Source: Silene conica (lineage: Eukaryota; Streptophyta; Magnoliopsida; Caryophyllales; Caryophyllaceae). From it: a stretch of 64,000 nucleotides of DNA. Shown here piece after piece: positions 35,400 to 45,947 of this stretch; the stretch's first letter is position 1, and every line of letters begins with the position of its first letter. Made by a program: the position numbers and the translations under genes. Where the stretch lies: the NCBI GenBank assembly GCA_029255685.2, contig CM055312.2, positions 24,212,203 through 24,276,202 of the forward strand. The letters run 5' to 3'. The notes beneath the pieces were generated by a model. The model did no database searches. It saw only the letters and a program-made list of their open reading frames with translations, and was not told the origin of the DNA.

Positions 35400-38300
35400 A
35401 AGTGGTATCAGAGAGAACGATCCTCAGGCCTAAACCAAATGAATAATAATAATGAACGTAGTAAGAGTCTAATAAAATGAACCCCGAGATGAAACTGATA
35501 GGAGCCCCAAAAAGGAACGGGATGAGTTGGGGGCCCCCTCACACCAAACCTGGGCCCTTTCTGTTCTGTCTCGGGAACCCAATCAGAGTAATTGAAGAGT
35601 GGGGTAGATTATATAGTGACCTGGTTATATGGTACTAACGTTCTTGCAGGAGAAAGAATGAGGTAAGTTATAATATGAAATATGGTTGGTAGTATATACT
35701 GCGGATCATGAGATTGAAGTTGAATGTTGACTGAGATATACTATTTCTGGTATTAAGAACAAGAGTTTTGAATATGAGCTTTACTTGTATATGGTGATAT
35801 GCATGCGGTTACGTGATCCCTGAACCGTTAGGTAGAGATATAGTATAATGAGGTGTGTAATGAGTTGATGAGCTATAGCTACCTAAACGGATAGATGTAG
35901 GAGAGATATGATCATGATTGACTGGAATGATTAGTAGAGCCAGTTATGCTATGTCGTTATAGGATGTGGAACCAAGTTAAGTCTTATGGGTAAAGCTAGT
36001 AGACCGAACCGGATGACGTGCCCGTCGATAACTGTCTGTACTATTCTATGTGTGTATACACTTCTTATTTGCATGCCTTATACTTTACAAGAGTTTACTA
36101 ATAAGCATACTAGTCAAATGTGATCAGAATTCGAGGTATATGATTTTATTATTTTACTAATTGCTTTAGCAATCCATGTTTAGTAATATGCAGAATGTGT
36201 GTTCTAAGCTAGGAATGTATATAGTCATGTGTTGCGTATATCATATTTAAAAAAATTTGATGCCTATTATATACACATAAATTCGTTGCGAAGTATGTCA
36301 TCAATAAGGGATACGTAGTAGTCCCTAGGTTATATTTCCGTACTTGGATACACCTATATAACTATCAAGTTATTTAATTAATTTTATTCTCAGTTTCGAA
36401 ACCTTTACCGTATTTTGATGCCAACTACAATTGAAATGAGGAATGAATGTTAATATGGTACAAAGTGATGGCTATGCTTCAAATGATTGTCAATGTGTTT
36501 GGATAAGAAAGGTTGAGTGTCGATGTAGTAAGGTGTAGTTGCAAAGGGACCAAAAATTTTAATAAATTTTCAGAATGTTACCTGGTTGTCCGGGCTGTCA
36601 CTTTATACGTGTTTCATTATTGAGGATGAAAATTTTATGTATGATAACCTTCTGAGTTGGGTTTACAATGCTAGTGATTTATCTTGATATGAGTTATGTC
36701 TGTGGGAGAAATAATTCTTTTATTCGACAGTAGTCAGACTGTTACTGCATAGTCTCATTTTGACCTACCTAACAGAAATCATTTAAAACTTGGTTATTTC
36801 TTGTGCATAGTTTCAACTCTACTATTCAGAATGTTCGTTCACGTTTTCAAAATGTTACGCTATGTAAAATCTTAATGAGCTGTTATTCAATTGTAATTTT
36901 TGCAAGATGCCTAAAATTTTGTTGAAATGCTGTAAAGTTATTGTTCGAATTGTTCGAGTTGTAAATATTGTATTAAATAATTTTCTTGAGGTATGCATTC
37001 GATACTTTTCCTCTGTTTAACTAATTCCTTATATTTACTAAGAGTTTATGTTTGCTCACACGTTAGCTAAGTTGTTATTTAATTATGGTTGATAAGTTGC
37101 TGCATAATATTTAACTGGTGAACTTATGAGATATGTGAGTACATATAAAAGTTTAACCGAATGTGAATTATGTGATGCGACCACATGATATCCTAATATG
37201 ACATTAGTAACATGAAAAGTAGGCATGTGGTATGAGTATGACCCTCTTTACGTGATAGTATAACCTTGTTTATTTCGTCAAGTTTAATATAAAATCGTTC
37301 CAATTATATGTCCTATGTTATGATCTCAAAATGAATATGTGCTGCTCGTATGTCATGTTAAAAGCATGTTTATCAGTGCCAAGTGGCAGAATGAAATCTA
37401 ACTGGTAAATTTATTAGCATAATATAGCAACCTAATGGTTATACGTAATCGTGATTATTTGAACAATGTGAATCTAGTTGATGTTCTTTCGTATATTGAT
37501 GGTTTACCTCTGTCTAGTCCTCTGTGATTATAGTCCTTATAACTGTTCTTTCGTATATTGATGGTTATACCATACAGTGAATTGCATGATGCTATACCTA
37601 GAATTTGATCATGATGTGTTAAATTATCAATTGTTGACATATGATTTATGAAAGTACCAGCCTGGTGAATTCGTTTACTTTTATCGTTAATTTTGTTTTC
37701 ATAATTCATGAACCACAAGAACGATGTTTTGTAAGGGAGAGTCAGAATGCTTCCGTGTAGTGTTGTTTCGGTTTATAACTTGTAAATTGTCTTGGATTCG
37801 TGATAAATTGTCAGAATGTTTCAAACGTTTCAAAATACTTTCAAAGGTGGTAAACCGTGATAAAGCTTGAGATTTGATAATTATGGTGATTGTTGCAATA
37901 TGACTATTCTGTAGCTAGGTGTCGATGAAATCCTGCTTGAATGTTAATTGCTGCGCATTGCATAAAACCCTTATTGTGCAAATCATATATAATAATAGTG
38001 TCATGATAAATGATGTAATATGAGTGGACGGGGAATGTACCTAAGTGAAATATATTAACTAATTGATATCTGGGAATGTAAACGATCTCGCGAAGTTTAT
38101 GAGTTATGTATGTCTTGTGAGGCATGTCCATGTTCCATGTTTAATTACGCTAATTAATTTTGCGCTATGTCTTTTCCTAAATATGGTTTTGCTTCAAAAA
38201 TATGTTTATGAACATGAAACGTTTTAAATTGTCAATTATGAACTATGAGTTTTCTTGATTATTTATGTAGTTGTAAATACTAGCATGCGTTGAAATTTCA

Positions 38301-39537
38301 TGGGTGTGTAAGTGCTGTCTAGTCTGAATCTGTTTTACTGCGTAACACGATCCTATCGACCCTAATACTTTATTGTTGTTCGAGGTTATATGTTATATGA
38401 TAATTGATATGAGTCTCTTTTGAGTACTGATTTGAGCTGTATATTAGTAGTTGTCCTTTTATTTTGATAGTTAAAATTTTCTGTTGATGAGATAATTCTT
38501 TTGTTTGTGAGATGGGTAAGCTTGTGGTAATTTATTAGTTTGCGTTATGTACGATGATTCGGTATTAGATTGGTTGGTATAGCAAACAAGTCCTGGTTTT
38601 ATGAACTGTGAAATCATAAGTATACATACAAGCATGTTAATGAATTTGGTTAAGACATGTACGTTGTCGTGTTAATCAAACTGTTGGGATAGAGGTTGAG
38701 GAGACCGAGTTGCTCTTGAGACTTAGACAAAGATAATAAATGATGTTGTGTTGAGTTTGAGATCGCAGTTCAGTGTTTTATCGAGTTGTCGCATTCTTTG
38801 ACCTTGACTAGTGGGTGAGTAGCTTAGAGTTTTTACTCTCTAAGTGTTGAGCAGTTTCTTTCATGGAACGTTTGACTATATTGGTATTGAAATCGAGATG
38901 AGAATTGGTTATTGGTTTTGAGATATGAGTAATTAGGCCGTTGTGCCACATTGTGTTTACGGTCCGGTGCGACATTGGTTATTAAGTTATATTCAGGGTT
39001 TGAAATCGATTTTGAGATGGAGGTATTGTTTAGCGGTTTATCCGCCAGTTCACTCACCCCTTGTCTTTGGTCTTAGATTCGACGATGAGTGCGATACTTG
39101 GTTACTTGGAGTAAGATAGTATGAGATTAGGTATGAGTAAGACGGTTAATGTGTTGAGATCTGTATAATGAGGTTACGGGGACGTAACCATGTTTTAAGG
39201 GGGATAGGATTGTAAAATCTTTTGACTTATGATATGTCTAGATGTTTTATATGGTGAAGTGGTATATGGTGATTGTTTATACTTTATAATCTTGGTTATA
39301 TCTGTCCTGTATTTTATTATGATTCATGAAGTATCCCTTATTTTGGTAATACAAGAAACTTTGGGGACAAAGTTTTCTTAACGGGGGAAAGATGTAACAT
39401 TTCATGTTTTAAAGTAATTTTATTAGTTTTGGGTGTTATGTGGTGTCACTTTTTGTGTTCGTTATGTGCCTAGTGACCAGGTTGTTGACCATGGGGCGAT
39501 GAACTTCGGGACGAAGTTCATTTTAAGGAGGGAAGAC
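35400..39537 (+). other. Non-coding internal domain of the outer LARD
   Basis: 4138 bp, a homologue of 28035-32014 with scattered indels (for example extra sequence near 38560-38720). No coding motif. It carries the same three terminal modules at about 39172-39220, 39357-39395 and 39500-39545. Confidence 0.8.
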
Positions 39538-40923
39538 TGTAATACCTGTAATTTTATTATGATATTTATTAACTATTGGACGTATTGATAGTTATTCGAA
39601 CGGTTATATTCGTTAATAATTGACTTACCGTATGAGTGTTGTTATGTTTTATACATTGTTTGTTATGGTCGAGTATACGAATTAGGAGGATATCATGTTT
39701 GAGTTAAATGCGGAGTTGAGAAAAGTGGACCTCGAAGGGCGTGCCCTTTATGATTTGTATATTCTCATATTTTGTTAGCGACGCCATGACTTTTACGATT
39801 GGTGAAGGAAAGTATTTCTACGTTTATTACTCGTTAACTATTTAATTGTTCGAGGTATGATTAAGTGTCCTTGCTGGGGTTCGAACTTGAGATCTTGGGG
39901 ATAGAAGTGGGCCTCGTTTATCGTGCACATACCCACAGCCCACGAGTTAGAAAACCTCAAACACTCATCTCACACTCACGTTACCCTACTGCCGCCATAG
40001 AGGAACTATAGGTTACCTCTTCTTTAACCTACTTTACACCCTATCAACCCTGCTACCCTAATGCCGCCACCATGTACTATGGAAAGGAGGTTTGCTCGAC
40101 CAGTCTAAAGCGGCCTAGCACCCTTCGATTTAACCCAGAAACAGGTAGCGGGTTTCGTGTGGAACACTTCTAACAAGCTTGGACTTATTTGCTTTCCTGC
40201 CATTTCAGGTAGGGGAAAATACTGGTACATGTTGATGTGTAAACTGTTCTTAATTGTTATTAAGCATGGTTGTGATATAATATCATGTGATCGTTATATT
40301 GTGTTGTTTATATTATTCTGAGATATTGATATGATGCGAATATATATATTGGGTCTTGTGATACGGTGTTGGATCGGTGCGGAGTATATTTGGTGTTGGA
40401 TCGGTGCGGAGTATATTTGGTGTTGGATCGGTGCGGAGTATATTTGGTGTTGGATCGGTGCGGAGTATATTTGGTGTTGGATCGATGCGGAGTATATATG
40501 GCGTTGGATCGGTGCGGAGTATATTTGGCGTTGGATCGGTGCGGAGTTTATTATATTGCTATTTTATTCTTTTCCCTACTCAACCTTGTGGTTGACCCTA
40601 TGTATTCGTGATCACCTGTGATGAACCAATTATTGGGGAGCAGATTGACAGGTGGCTGAGACTAAGGGGGAGCTATGGGAGGAAGCGCTTGATTCCGGAC
40701 CAGATTAGATGTCTAGATCACCTTAATTAGTTTTATACGAGTTGTACTTTATTTGTTTGTTACGACTTTTGGATACGGATGTAAGAACATGTCTTGAGTT
40801 AAATTATATTTAAAGTACTGTTTATCTTCCTTTGTATCTACTGCCTCGGGAAACCGAGATGGTAACGCCCTTATTTATCTGATGAGTCCTAGTACAGGCC
40901 CTTAAATAAATGGGGGTGTTACA
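39538..40923 (+). repeat. 3' LTR of the outer LARD
   Basis: 1386 bp, TGTAATACCTG...GTGTTACA, same length as the reconstructed 5' LTR. The uninterrupted TTACC insertion site of the inner element lies near 40014. Its 3' half is related to the inner LARD's LTR (CGGTGCGGAG repeats, CTACTCAACCT.GTGGTTGACC, AAATAAATGGGGGTG), while its 5' half is largely different. Confidence 0.9.
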
Positions 40924-42379
40924 ATCCAGCCTTGAGTCAAGATCAAAAAATAATAAGGTTACACTTTGTAATGGGAAGTTAATATTTGATAGGCTTTAAA
41001 AGTGTGTTATGTTTAAGGATATGAGCCATATTATTCACATCGATGAGAAGTGGTTTTACATGACAAATCCAAAATACAGATATTACATAGGGTGTAATGA
41101 GGCTCTACCATATAGAAGTTGTAAAAGCAAGTGATATATCACGAAGATAATGTTGTTGGTAGCGGTATCAAGGCCAACATACAAAGAAAATGGTGAAGTC
41201 TTATTTGATGGAAAGCTTGGGATTTGGTCATTCACTTATGAAGAACCGGCCAAAAGAAAGAGAAAGAACAGAGATGCTGGCACAATAGTGACACAACCCA
41301 TTGAATCCATCACCAAGAAAGTCACAAAAGATGCATTCATCAATTTGGTGATACCAGCCAGCATCTTAGTCAAAGAATATCAGCATTCAACAAGACAATG
41401 CCAAACCTCATATCAACGGGAAGGACAAAGATTTCATGGATGAATCAACTTCAGATGGTTTTAACATTTAGCTAACACAACAACCAACCAACTCTCCTGA
41501 TCTAAATATCTTATATTTAGGATTTTTTAGGTCAATACAATCAATACAAAATGAAAATCCAGCAATGACAGTTGAAGAGCTGGTCAAAATGTTACAGTAA
41601 CTTATGAATCAGAAACATCTCTAACACTTGATAGTGTTTGGTTAAGTTTGCAAGATTGTATGGTGGAAATAATGCAGAAAAAGGGTCACAACAACTACCC
41701 ACTACCACACTTAGCAAAGGCAGCACAAAGGAGACAAGGAACATCGCCTAGAGACCTACAAGTGAGTGAAGATTTGGTGAAGGATTGCATTCAATTCTTA
41801 ATTATATGTGGAGCTATTAATGAATTAGAACAACTAATGTTAGACCTAGGTATTCAAGTCCCATTTTGAACAACCAAGGTTGTTTGTGTGACAAACTATC
41901 ATTAAGCCTCATTTTGTCATAGTAGTTTGTGAACATAAACATATGGACCAATTTGTTGTTTTATTTTAAGTTCTGAACTATGTAAGCAATGTTTAATGAA
42001 AAATGCAATGTTTAATGAAAAAATGAAATGTTTAATGAAAAATGCAATGTTTAATGAAGAATGCAATTTGACCTCATTGAGTAAAACAACCACGTATAAG
42101 TGCCTCATCAAGAAGAAACTAAACATGAAAACTCATGACAAAAATAAATTGTACCTCAACATGATAATTCCCTTGAATTGGTGCAAACATATATGGGTCA
42201 TTAACCATATTACCCTAACAATAATGATACCTCTACATGGCTACCTCTAATGGTGACATTAGTAGCAACAACATAAAGCTCTTAATAGGGGTCATATGAT
42301 TCTTATCCTTACCAGTCAATCTATAAGCATTAAAACCTCTCAGTCATTTACAAACCTTCATTGAGGCTTAAAGACGTAC

Positions 42380-43235
42380 ATTAAAAGTGAACAAGCATGT
42401 GAAACAGTAAGGCAGAAGTGAAACCAGACAAACCAGAAGCCAAATAGAGATACATTGAAAGTGAGCAAGCATGTGAAACAGCAAGACAAAAGTGAAACCA
42501 GACAAACCAGAAGCCAAACATAGATACATTGAAAGTGAGCAAGCATGTGAAACAGCAAGGCGGAAGTGAAACCAGACAAACCATAAGCCAAACAAGACAC
42601 ATTGAAAGTGAGCAAGCATGTGAAACAACAAGGCAGAAGTGAAACCAGACAAACCAGAAGCAAAACAGAAAAACATTAAAAGTGAGCTAGCATATGAAAT
42701 AGCAAGACAGAAGTGAAACCAGACAAACCAGAAGCCAAACAGAGATACATTGAAAGTGAGCAAGCATGTGAAACAGCAAGGCATAAATGAAACCAGACAA
42801 ACCAGTAGCCAAACAGAGATACATTGAAAGTGAGCTAGCATGTGAAACAACAAGGCAGGAGCGAAACCAGACAAACCAAAAGCCAGATGGAGAAACATTG
42901 AAAGTGAGCTAGCATGTGAAACAAGGCAGAAGTGAAACCAGACAAACAAGACGCCAAATAGAGATACATTGTAAGTGAGCAAGCATGTGAAACAACAAGG
43001 CATAATTGAAACCAGACAAACCAGAAGCCAAACAGAGATACATTGAAAGTGAGCAGGCATGTGAAACAGCAAGGCAGAGGTGAAACCAGACAAACCAAAA
43101 GCTAAACAGAGAAACATTGAAAGTGAGCTAGAATGTGAAACAACAAGGCAGAAGTGAAACCAAACAAACCAGAAGCCAAATAGAGAAACAATGAAAGTGA
43201 ACAAGCATGTGAAACAACAACATTCAGAGTGACTC
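42380..43235. repeat. ~74-bp minisatellite array (about 11-12 units)
   Basis: Units containing GTGAAACCAGACAAACCAGA and ACATTGAAAGTGAGCAAGCA recur at 73-74-bp spacing, for example at 42421, 42495, 42569 and 42642. It lies between the mariner transposase and its right end. A 289-codon open frame on the minus strand arises only because the units are near multiples of three with few stops; it is hydrophobic and repetitive and is not called as a gene. Confidence 0.9.
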
Positions 43236-43376
43236 AAACAGTGACATAATCAAGGTAAACCCTAATAATGTTCAAACTGTAAACGATGTTCAATATGTTC
43301 AAACAGAGAAGAATAATAACAGTAAAAGATCTAGAAATGAACCTCCCTTTTTAGCTTTTTTTGGTTTTTTGTTTAA

Positions 43377-43929
43377 CTACTTATCACAAAATATCTTGAA
43401 CCTCTTTCTTTTCGGTGACATATCCTCCGATCTACAATTTCCCTCAGGAAAGCCCTTCAATACCTCATTCCCCTCAATGACTCTAAGAGCTGCAAAACAG
43501 AGGACAAAACAAACTCCGTTATATGATCAGAACATAAATAAATAAATAAAAACCACAGAAACAACAAAAAACACCCTCACAAATCAGATTACCTCTCTCA
43601 TCATCCTTTTTTTGTTTTCCTATCTGTGAATCTGTCACAATAACGCAAAAAGTTATTCACACTTTTTATGACAAATCAACAGATCTATCACTTTCCACAC
43701 ATGCATGAACATCATCAATACAAGAATCAGGGACAACGGTATTATTATCAGCGTAATACGCTGAAGTAACTTGATTATCACTATCATCATCAGACTCAAG
43801 TAGGGAATCATAACCAGAATACGTATTAGGGGTCACATGACCAACACCAGGAATATATAAACAATATTCTAGTAAAGAGTGATAAGATATCTGAGATTTG
43901 GGTTTGATTTTAGACGTTTTTGATGACAT
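43377..43929 (-). CDS. Candidate three-exon gene inside the mariner element (129 aa, unknown)
   Basis: Exons 43692-43929, 43593-43631 and 43377-43489 join with matching phases: donor A|GTGAT, acceptor GTGACAG; donor GAG|GTAATC, acceptor TTTTGCAG. This gives 390 nt ending in TAG. The protein starts MSSKTSKIKPK, has an acidic serine/aspartate-rich middle (LLESDDDSDNQ) and a basic end MSPKRKRFKIFCDK that could be a nuclear localisation signal. A CT-rich leader lies just before the ATG. No family recognised. It could be a host fragment captured by the mariner element or an element-borne accessory frame. The first donor is weak, so the model is uncertain. Confidence 0.4.
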
Positions 43930-44385
43930 GATTTCAGAGAATAATAGTCGAAAAGGAGAAAAATGAAAGAGAATTTGAGAGAGAGAGAAGTAGAGCAAAG
44001 AAGATGAAGAGGAAGATGAGGACGGCTGATAGGGGAAGATGAAGAGACTTAGGGTTTTCAAAAGAATATTCTAGAGGAGGGTTGAAGGTTGTAAATGGGT
44101 AAGAGCGGTTGGGAGTAAATGAGAGAGTGGGTGGGTAAGTGGGTTCAATAAATTTGGTGGAAAATAAAAAAAATGTAGGAAGTCATTAGTGAAGTAATGG
44201 GTAATTAGATGGGTTAGGTTTATATTAAGTATGGGCCTAATAGTGGCGTTTTTTGTAATTGTATGATGTTATTACGGACACTTTGGTCATTATTTAGGCG
44301 CAAAAATATAAACAAATGAAATGGGTACATTATAGTGGGTTGGCCCAAAAAGGAAAATGGGTACATTAAACAAGAAATGAACTTT

Positions 44386-45947
44386 GAGCTTCAAGTTATT
44401 TGGATTTCGTTTATTGGATTAATTTGTGAAATGCAAATTATATTAATAATCAAGTCAAAGCCCAACTTCAAGTCCAAATCAAAGAGCAAAGATTAGGATT
44501 TCAAGTTGTATAAGGTGTAAAGATCTCAAGTCATTATCGGGTGATTAATCGTCATCTTAAACACTAACGTTGGATTCTTCACAATTAAGTGAGGAATTAA
44601 AAAAGAATTAATCCACAATATTGCGTCCCCGATCGGGGATGCATGACAACCCTGATCGGGGTTGTATCCCTCTTTAATGTGTACGTTTGAGAACACTTCT
44701 ATTATAAATAAGAGTGTTCGTCCAAGCTTGAGGGCATCACTTCATATTTCCGAAAACCTTATTTTACACTTAGATTCCCTTGTAATTTTAGTTCACATAC
44801 ATTTTCTTTAGTTTCTTAGTTTTAGAATAATTGTTATTTACATTACATTTCAATCATATTACAAGTTTTATTCAAGGTTCTTATGCAAGCTTTCTTAGTT
44901 TCCTACATTTGGTCTTATTCTCATGTATATTATTTATCTTCAATTGTTACATGTTCATCCTCATTCGGTAATCTTCATTCTAGTATTACAATTCTATTTA
45001 GTTTTATATTTGAGTAAATTGATTAATACTCTCTTATATAATTCACAGTTTGAAACTTACTCCCTTATACTCCCTCATATTCAGCATATTCTTCCCTCTT
45101 TCCTTATCGACGATAATCACGTTTTCTTCCCTCTTTCCTTTTTTGTTAAGCTTTTTGCGGTCCAAATTCAATTTCATGTGAGGTAGGGTGATTTGTGTGG
45201 TCCAAATTCATTTCTTTAATTTTGGAGTAACAAAAAAGGGGAAGAATAGGCTAAATAGGAGGGAGTATAATTTTTTTTTTGAAATTACTCACACCACATA
45301 TAACTTTTATCAAATATTGCTTCTATTTAATAATTTCGGTCACAAAAAACAAAATATTTCATCCAAAATGTGAAAGTTAATATATACTAATTCTTGTTGT
45401 TTATGATTGTATTGTCCTTTGCCTTATTATTACATGAACAATTTACGTCACAATTCATTCTCCCAAATTTGTTAAATCCCTTAATCTATTTATCAATGTT
45501 TAAAGAATTCAGAAGGACTGATATTAATTTAAATGGGTCATGAAATAAGGTAAATGACAATAAATTCATAAGCAACAAGAGTTAGTACCAAAATTCAAAT
45601 TTTGAAAATTCAAATTTTGGACGAAATTGTCTCTTAATTGTCACCGAAAGCAGTAATTTGGAAGCAATATTTGAAGAGAATTTCATATCGTGGGAGTAAG
45701 TTTCAAAAATTATTATATAAATGAGTAAATTTCAAATATTGAATTATAAGGATGTAATAATCAATTTACCTTTTATATTTAGCATTTCATATAGTATATT
45801 ATTTACATTCTCATAGTTTACTTATAATTCATATAACTAGTTTACATTTTATATTTCATTATCACTCTTGTATCATGTTTCTTATTTTACCTAGAATTTC
45901 TATTTCACATTTCTTTATGAGTAACTAATGAGAAGCATGTAATAAAA
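44386..45947 (+). mobile_element. LTR-like sequence, 5' part of an Athila/Tat-type remnant
   Basis: Follows the mariner right end. TCTATTATAAATAAGAG at about 44698 looks like an LTR TATA box with a leader behind it. GATCGGGG and CCCCGATC motifs near 44620-44665 form a small inverted repeat. The likely continuation and PBS are at 48655-49280, with a Helitron-like element between. The left limit and the continuity are inferred. Segment 45190-45947 is AT-rich with nothing else recognised. Confidence 0.4.

Larger units (their letters stand above)
25054..40923 (+). mobile_element. Outer LARD-type LTR element inserted in the mariner transposase
   Basis: The 5' LTR is 25054-25533 plus 34494-35399 (1386 bp after removing the inner element and its duplication); the 3' LTR is 39538-40923 (1386 bp). 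Primer-binding site TGGTATCAGAG follows at about 35403. The internal domain, 35400-39537, has only short frames and no gag or pol motif, so this is a large retrotransposon derivative (non-autonomous). Its purine tract AAGGAGGGAAGAC precedes the 3' LTR. About seven substitutions separate the LTRs by eye. Flanks share ATCC (left CATCC, right ATCCA), an imperfect duplication. Confidence 0.85.
24682..41869 (+). pseudogene. Mariner-like transposase (D,D39D), split and broken
   Basis: The N-terminal part, 24682-25053, has the helix-turn-helix region (VANQFSVTRKCIFTLW; TTLKRLGKAIGHAPSTCHRL). It lacks an in-frame ATG; the nearest ATG (24666) is one base out of frame. The rest, 40924-41869, contains HIDEKWFYMT (first Asp), LLVAVSRPTY, EVLFDGKLGIWSF, IQQDNAKPH (second Asp), PTNSPDLNIL (third Asp) and the C-terminal LQDCMVEIM, as in plant mariners. 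Several stops and frameshifts, including a TAG between the second and third Asp, plus the 15.9-kb insertion make it inactive. The catalytic triad is still readable. Confidence 0.85.
24245..44385 (+). mobile_element. Mariner-like element expanded to ~20 kb by nested LTR elements
   Basis: The left end CTACTTCCTCC...GATGTACCCATTT (after a TA dinucleotide) pairs with the right end AAATGGGTACATTAAAC... near 44350-44385 as terminal inverted repeats. It encodes a broken plant mariner transposase in two parts split by a LARD at 25054-40923. Beyond the transposase are a 74-bp tandem repeat array (42380-43235) and a small antisense reading frame (43377-43929). The right terminus is not exact because the last ~20 bp diverge from the left end. 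Confidence 0.7.

Noticed and set aside
42368-43237. 289-codon open frame on the minus strand
   Set aside because: It is the translation of a 74-bp tandem repeat; repeated FGFWFVWFHFCLAVSHA blocks with no start context or family.
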